DNA of 64,000 bases. It comes from Fusobacteriaceae bacterium. Its GTDB lineage: Bacteria > Fusobacteriota > Fusobacteriia > Fusobacteriales > Fusobacteriaceae. A program made the translations under genes and the position numbers. Every line of letters starts with the position of its first letter. Within the stretch, counting starts at the first letter, position 1. The notes beneath the pieces are model-generated. The model saw only the letters and a program-made list of their open reading frames with translations, did not search any database and was not told the DNA's origin. Below, in pieces: positions 61,951-64,000 of the stretch. Location: assembly GCA_031272775.1 (NCBI GenBank), contig JAISTB010000005.1, positions 62,001 to 126,000 on the forward strand, read 5' to 3'.

Positions 61951-61974
61951 AGACGCGTTGCGGCGCGTCTTTTT
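61951..61974. terminator. Terminator between NUDIX and MATE genes
   Basis: AGACGCG/CGCGTCT stem with a 6-base loop, followed by TTTT; an A-run on the left may let it work on both strands. It overlaps the MATE stop codon. Confidence 0.7.
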
Positions 61975-63346
61975 AACTTTCCTCCTTCGCTTTCTCCTTC
62001 AAGACCGTCCGCAGAGCCCAGATCCCCATGGGGACCGAAAGCAGGAACGTACAGACGTCGGCTACCGGAATGCAGAGCTGGATGCCGAGGACGCCCAGGG
62101 CGGGGACGAGCGTATAAAGCAGCGGGATCAGGAAAAAGCCCTGCCGGGCGAAGGCCAGAATGCTGGCGGGAATGGCTTTTCCTATGGTCTGGAGCATCAT
62201 GTTGTTTAAAATAATCCAGGCAAAGAGCGGGTAGGTCAGACTCTGGAAGCGCAAAGCCAGCGCCCCCACCCGGATTACCTCGGCGTCGTCTTTCCGGAAG
62301 AGGGCGATAATCTTCGGAGAGAAGATAAAGGCCGCCGCGCCCAAGAAAACCAGGAAGATGACCGCGGTCCTCAGGCAGACCCAAAAGGCCTTCTTTACCC
62401 GGTCATAGCGTCCGGCGCCGTAATTGAAGCCGCAGACGGGCTGAAACCCCTGTCCGAGGCCCAAAAGGGCCGAATTGGACATCAGGAAAATCCGGTTGAC
62501 GATGGCCACCGCCGCGATAACCGCGTCTCCGTAAGCGCCCGCCGCGTGATTCAAAAGGATCGTCGCGATGCTCTGGAGGCCCTGCCGGAGGAGCGAGGGA
62601 AAGCCGCCCCGGATCATTTCCCGGTAGACCCAGAACGAAGGAGAGAAAGCCTTTACGCGGATCCGCACATTTCCCGGGGCCGAATTGCAACCGACCACGA
62701 AGAGCAGAAGACAGCTGAGCGTCTGGCTGATCATGGTCGCGAGAGCCGCGCCTTTGACGCCCATGCCGAACGTGAAAATAAAAAGCGGATCGAGACCGAT
62801 ATTGAGGATTGCCCCGGAGACCATGCCGATCATCCCGAAAAAGGCACTCCCCTGAAAGCGGAGCAGATTGTTCAGCATCAGAGACGAGACCATGAAGGGC
62901 GCGCCCAAAAGGATATAGCGCAGATAATCCTTGGCGTAGGGGAGGATGGTCTCCGTGGCGCCCAGGGTCCTGGCCAGAGGCGTGAGGAAGATCGAGCCCG
63001 CCGCGAGAATGCAACAGCCGATGAAAAAGGCCGTGATAAAACCCGTAGCCGCCATTTTTTCGGCGTCTTCCATCTTGCGGGCGCCCAGCGCCCGGGAAAT
63101 ATAATTGCCGGAGCCGTGGCCCGTAAAAAAGCCCACGGCCTGGATGATATTCATCAGGGAAAAGGTGATGCCCACGCCGCCGGTGGCGCTTGTCCCCAGA
63201 GCGCTTACAAAATACGTGTCCGCCATGTTGTACAGGGCCGACACGAGCATGATGACCATGGTCGGAATGGCCATTTTGACGAGCAGTCTCCCGACCGGAG
63301 CCGTCGTCATCAGGAGAAATTTCTCGTCCTGGGCTTTGTCTTTCAT
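61973..63346 (-). CDS. MATE family multidrug exporter
   Basis: A 457-residue, 12-helix transporter of the MATE family (MepA/DinF side), exporting drugs or cationic metabolites against Na+ or H+. AIPTMVIMLVSALYNMADTYFVS at the N-terminus and the repeat-half signature GLGQGFQPVCGFNYGAGRYDRV are diagnostic. The start at 63346 has AAGGAG about 10 bases upstream. A weak TGGACA...TAAACT promoter with 17-base spacing lies before it. Confidence 0.92.
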   Translation of the reverse strand: MKDKAQDEKFLLMTTAPVGRLLVKMAIPTMVIMLVSALYNMADTYFVSALGTSATGGVGITFSLMNIIQAVGFFTGHGSGNYISRALGARKMEDAEKMAATGFITAFFIGCCILAAGSIFLTPLARTLGATETILPYAKDYLRYILLGAPFMVSSLMLNNLLRFQGSAFFGMIGMVSGAILNIGLDPLFIFTFGMGVKGAALATMISQTLSCLLLFVVGCNSAPGNVRIRVKAFSPSFWVYREMIRGGFPSLLRQGLQSIATILLNHAAGAYGDAVIAAVAIVNRIFLMSNSALLGLGQGFQPVCGFNYGAGRYDRVKKAFWVCLRTAVIFLVFLGAAAFIFSPKIIALFRKDDAEVIRVGALALRFQSLTYPLFAWIILNNMMLQTIGKAIPASILAFARQGFFLIPLLYTLVPALGVLGIQLCIPVADVCTFLLSVPMGIWALRTVLKEKAKEES

Positions 63347-63523
63347 AAAAAATCCGCTCCTTCGCGTGGTGTATCGCGCAATCGGCGCTTTGCCGCGATG
63401 CAATTTCATGTCATTCTGATTTCAGTTTAGCACGTTTTTGCCCTCATGTCCACCGAAATTTGCTTGTTACCGGAAGTTTTTGCTTTCCCGATGATTTTTA
63501 CGCACAATTTATCCATTTTTTAC

Positions 63524-63551
63524 TTGCCAAATCGTCATAATATGTTATAAT
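63524..63551 (+). promoter_or_regulatory. Promoter of the PF09820 ATPase gene
   Basis: TTGCCA, 16-base spacer, TATAAT. Confidence 0.55.
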
Positions 63552-63580
63552 GAATTATTAAGGTACAGAAGGAGAGTGAA

Positions 63581-64000
63581 ATGAAAAAGTTACCTATCGG
63601 CATTGACGACTTTGTTAAGCTTGTCGAAGACGGCTATTATTATGTCGATAAGACAATGTTGATCGCCGACTTGCTGGAGCACGGCGGCGAAGTGGTGGTG
63701 CTGGAAAGGCCGAGGCGCTTCGGGAAGACGCTGACCCTGCAGATGTTGTTCCACTTTTTCGATATTTCACGGGCGGAAACCAGCAGACCGATTTTTGAAA
63801 AGCTGGCCATCGGCAACACCCAATACATGTCCGAATTGGGCAAATACCCGGCGGTTTTCATGTCTTACAAAGACATCCAAGCGCGGAACATGCAGCAATT
63901 CCGGACGAATTTTCACAAGAGCATACGCTATTACCTCAGCGAATGTTCTTTTCTGCTGGACAGACTCGGCCCGGGGGACACCGAGGTGTTCCACGATTTG
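63581..64000 (+). CDS. AAA-ATPase-like (PF09820) protein, 5' part only
   Basis: The first 140 residues of an AAA_like/DUF1703 ATPase, cut by the window end. LPIGIDDFVKLVEDGYYYVDKT followed by the nucleotide loop ERPRRFGKTLTLQML is the family's standard start. The missing C-terminal part normally holds a PD-(D/E)XK nuclease-like domain. Function is unknown; the family is multicopy in Fusobacteria and Bacteroidetes. GAAGGAGAG precedes the ATG. Confidence 0.88.
   Translation, partial: MKKLPIGIDDFVKLVEDGYYYVDKTMLIADLLEHGGEVVVLERPRRFGKTLTLQMLFHFFDISRAETSRPIFEKLAIGNTQYMSELGKYPAVFMSYKDIQARNMQQFRTNFHKSIRYYLSECSFLLDRLGPGDTEVFHDL

Overview
The window is a dense bacterial chromosome segment, about half G+C by eye, with short intergenic gaps and many start/stop overlaps. 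The organism is probably a diderm with Firmicutes-like RNA regulation. The two solute-binding proteins carry signal peptides without a lipobox, which suggests a periplasm. The window also has an L-box lysine riboswitch, a PgpH-type c-di-AMP phosphodiesterase, TmcAL, a SpoIIE-type phosphatase and DUF4143 ATPases. Fusobacteriota or a diderm Firmicutes relative would fit, but cultured Fusobacteriota are far more A+T-rich, so this placement is inference only.

Layout. 0-6.7 kb (+): a helicase carrying a JAB domain, then pgpH-ybeY-dgkA(PAP2 fusion)-marC. 6.7-9.2 kb: a secreted transglutaminase-like protein and a DUF4143 ATPase behind a palindrome. 9.2-15.4 kb: xylB-deoC facing a ChvE/GguAB-type sugar ABC transporter. 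15.6-17.7 kb: a Fic protein behind tandem dyads and a broken DUF4143 ATPase, both A+T-rich. 17.8-20.9 kb: an M20 amidohydrolase, then a lysine riboswitch controlling a YfcC/DcuC-family transporter. 21-31.2 kb (-): a long run of genes for DNA repair, translation and regulation (sfsA, der, DUF1385, SpoIIE phosphatase, unknown, uvrC, rapZ, argS), headed by a candidate 6S RNA. 31.2-36 kb (-): aspS, hisS, rarA, secG. 36-39.3 kb: a macro-domain protein, a REP-associated transposase carrying a copy of its own palindromic element inside the reading frame, a glucosaminidase and a 56-residue ferredoxin. 39.3-46.4 kb: pgeF, yigZ, comEC, an MFS symporter, tmcAL, tRNA-Glu(CTC), a CoA-transferase and rpsT. 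46.5-53.1 kb: an amino-acid binding protein and an aminotransferase behind an arginine-rich leader peptide and attenuator-like terminator, divergent from abgT and two tandem M20D hydrolases. 53.2-61.9 kb (+ apart from the YARHG gene): glycerate kinase, a YARHG protein, cobS-like, radC, PSP1, a tRNA methyltransferase, an alcohol dehydrogenase, small membrane proteins, GNAT, CPBP and NUDIX. 62-64 kb: a MATE exporter and the start of a PF09820 ATPase cut by the window edge.

The most distinctive content is regulatory and small: the lysine riboswitch, the arginine-type attenuator, the candidate 6S RNA, the REP element inside its transposase, and dyads placed on the promoters of the Fic, DUF4143, ChvE and AbgT genes. 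Amino-acid and acyl-amino-acid uptake and hydrolysis recur: three M20 enzymes, AbgT, a lysine-controlled transporter and a family-3 binding protein. No rRNA, CRISPR array or prophage was seen.
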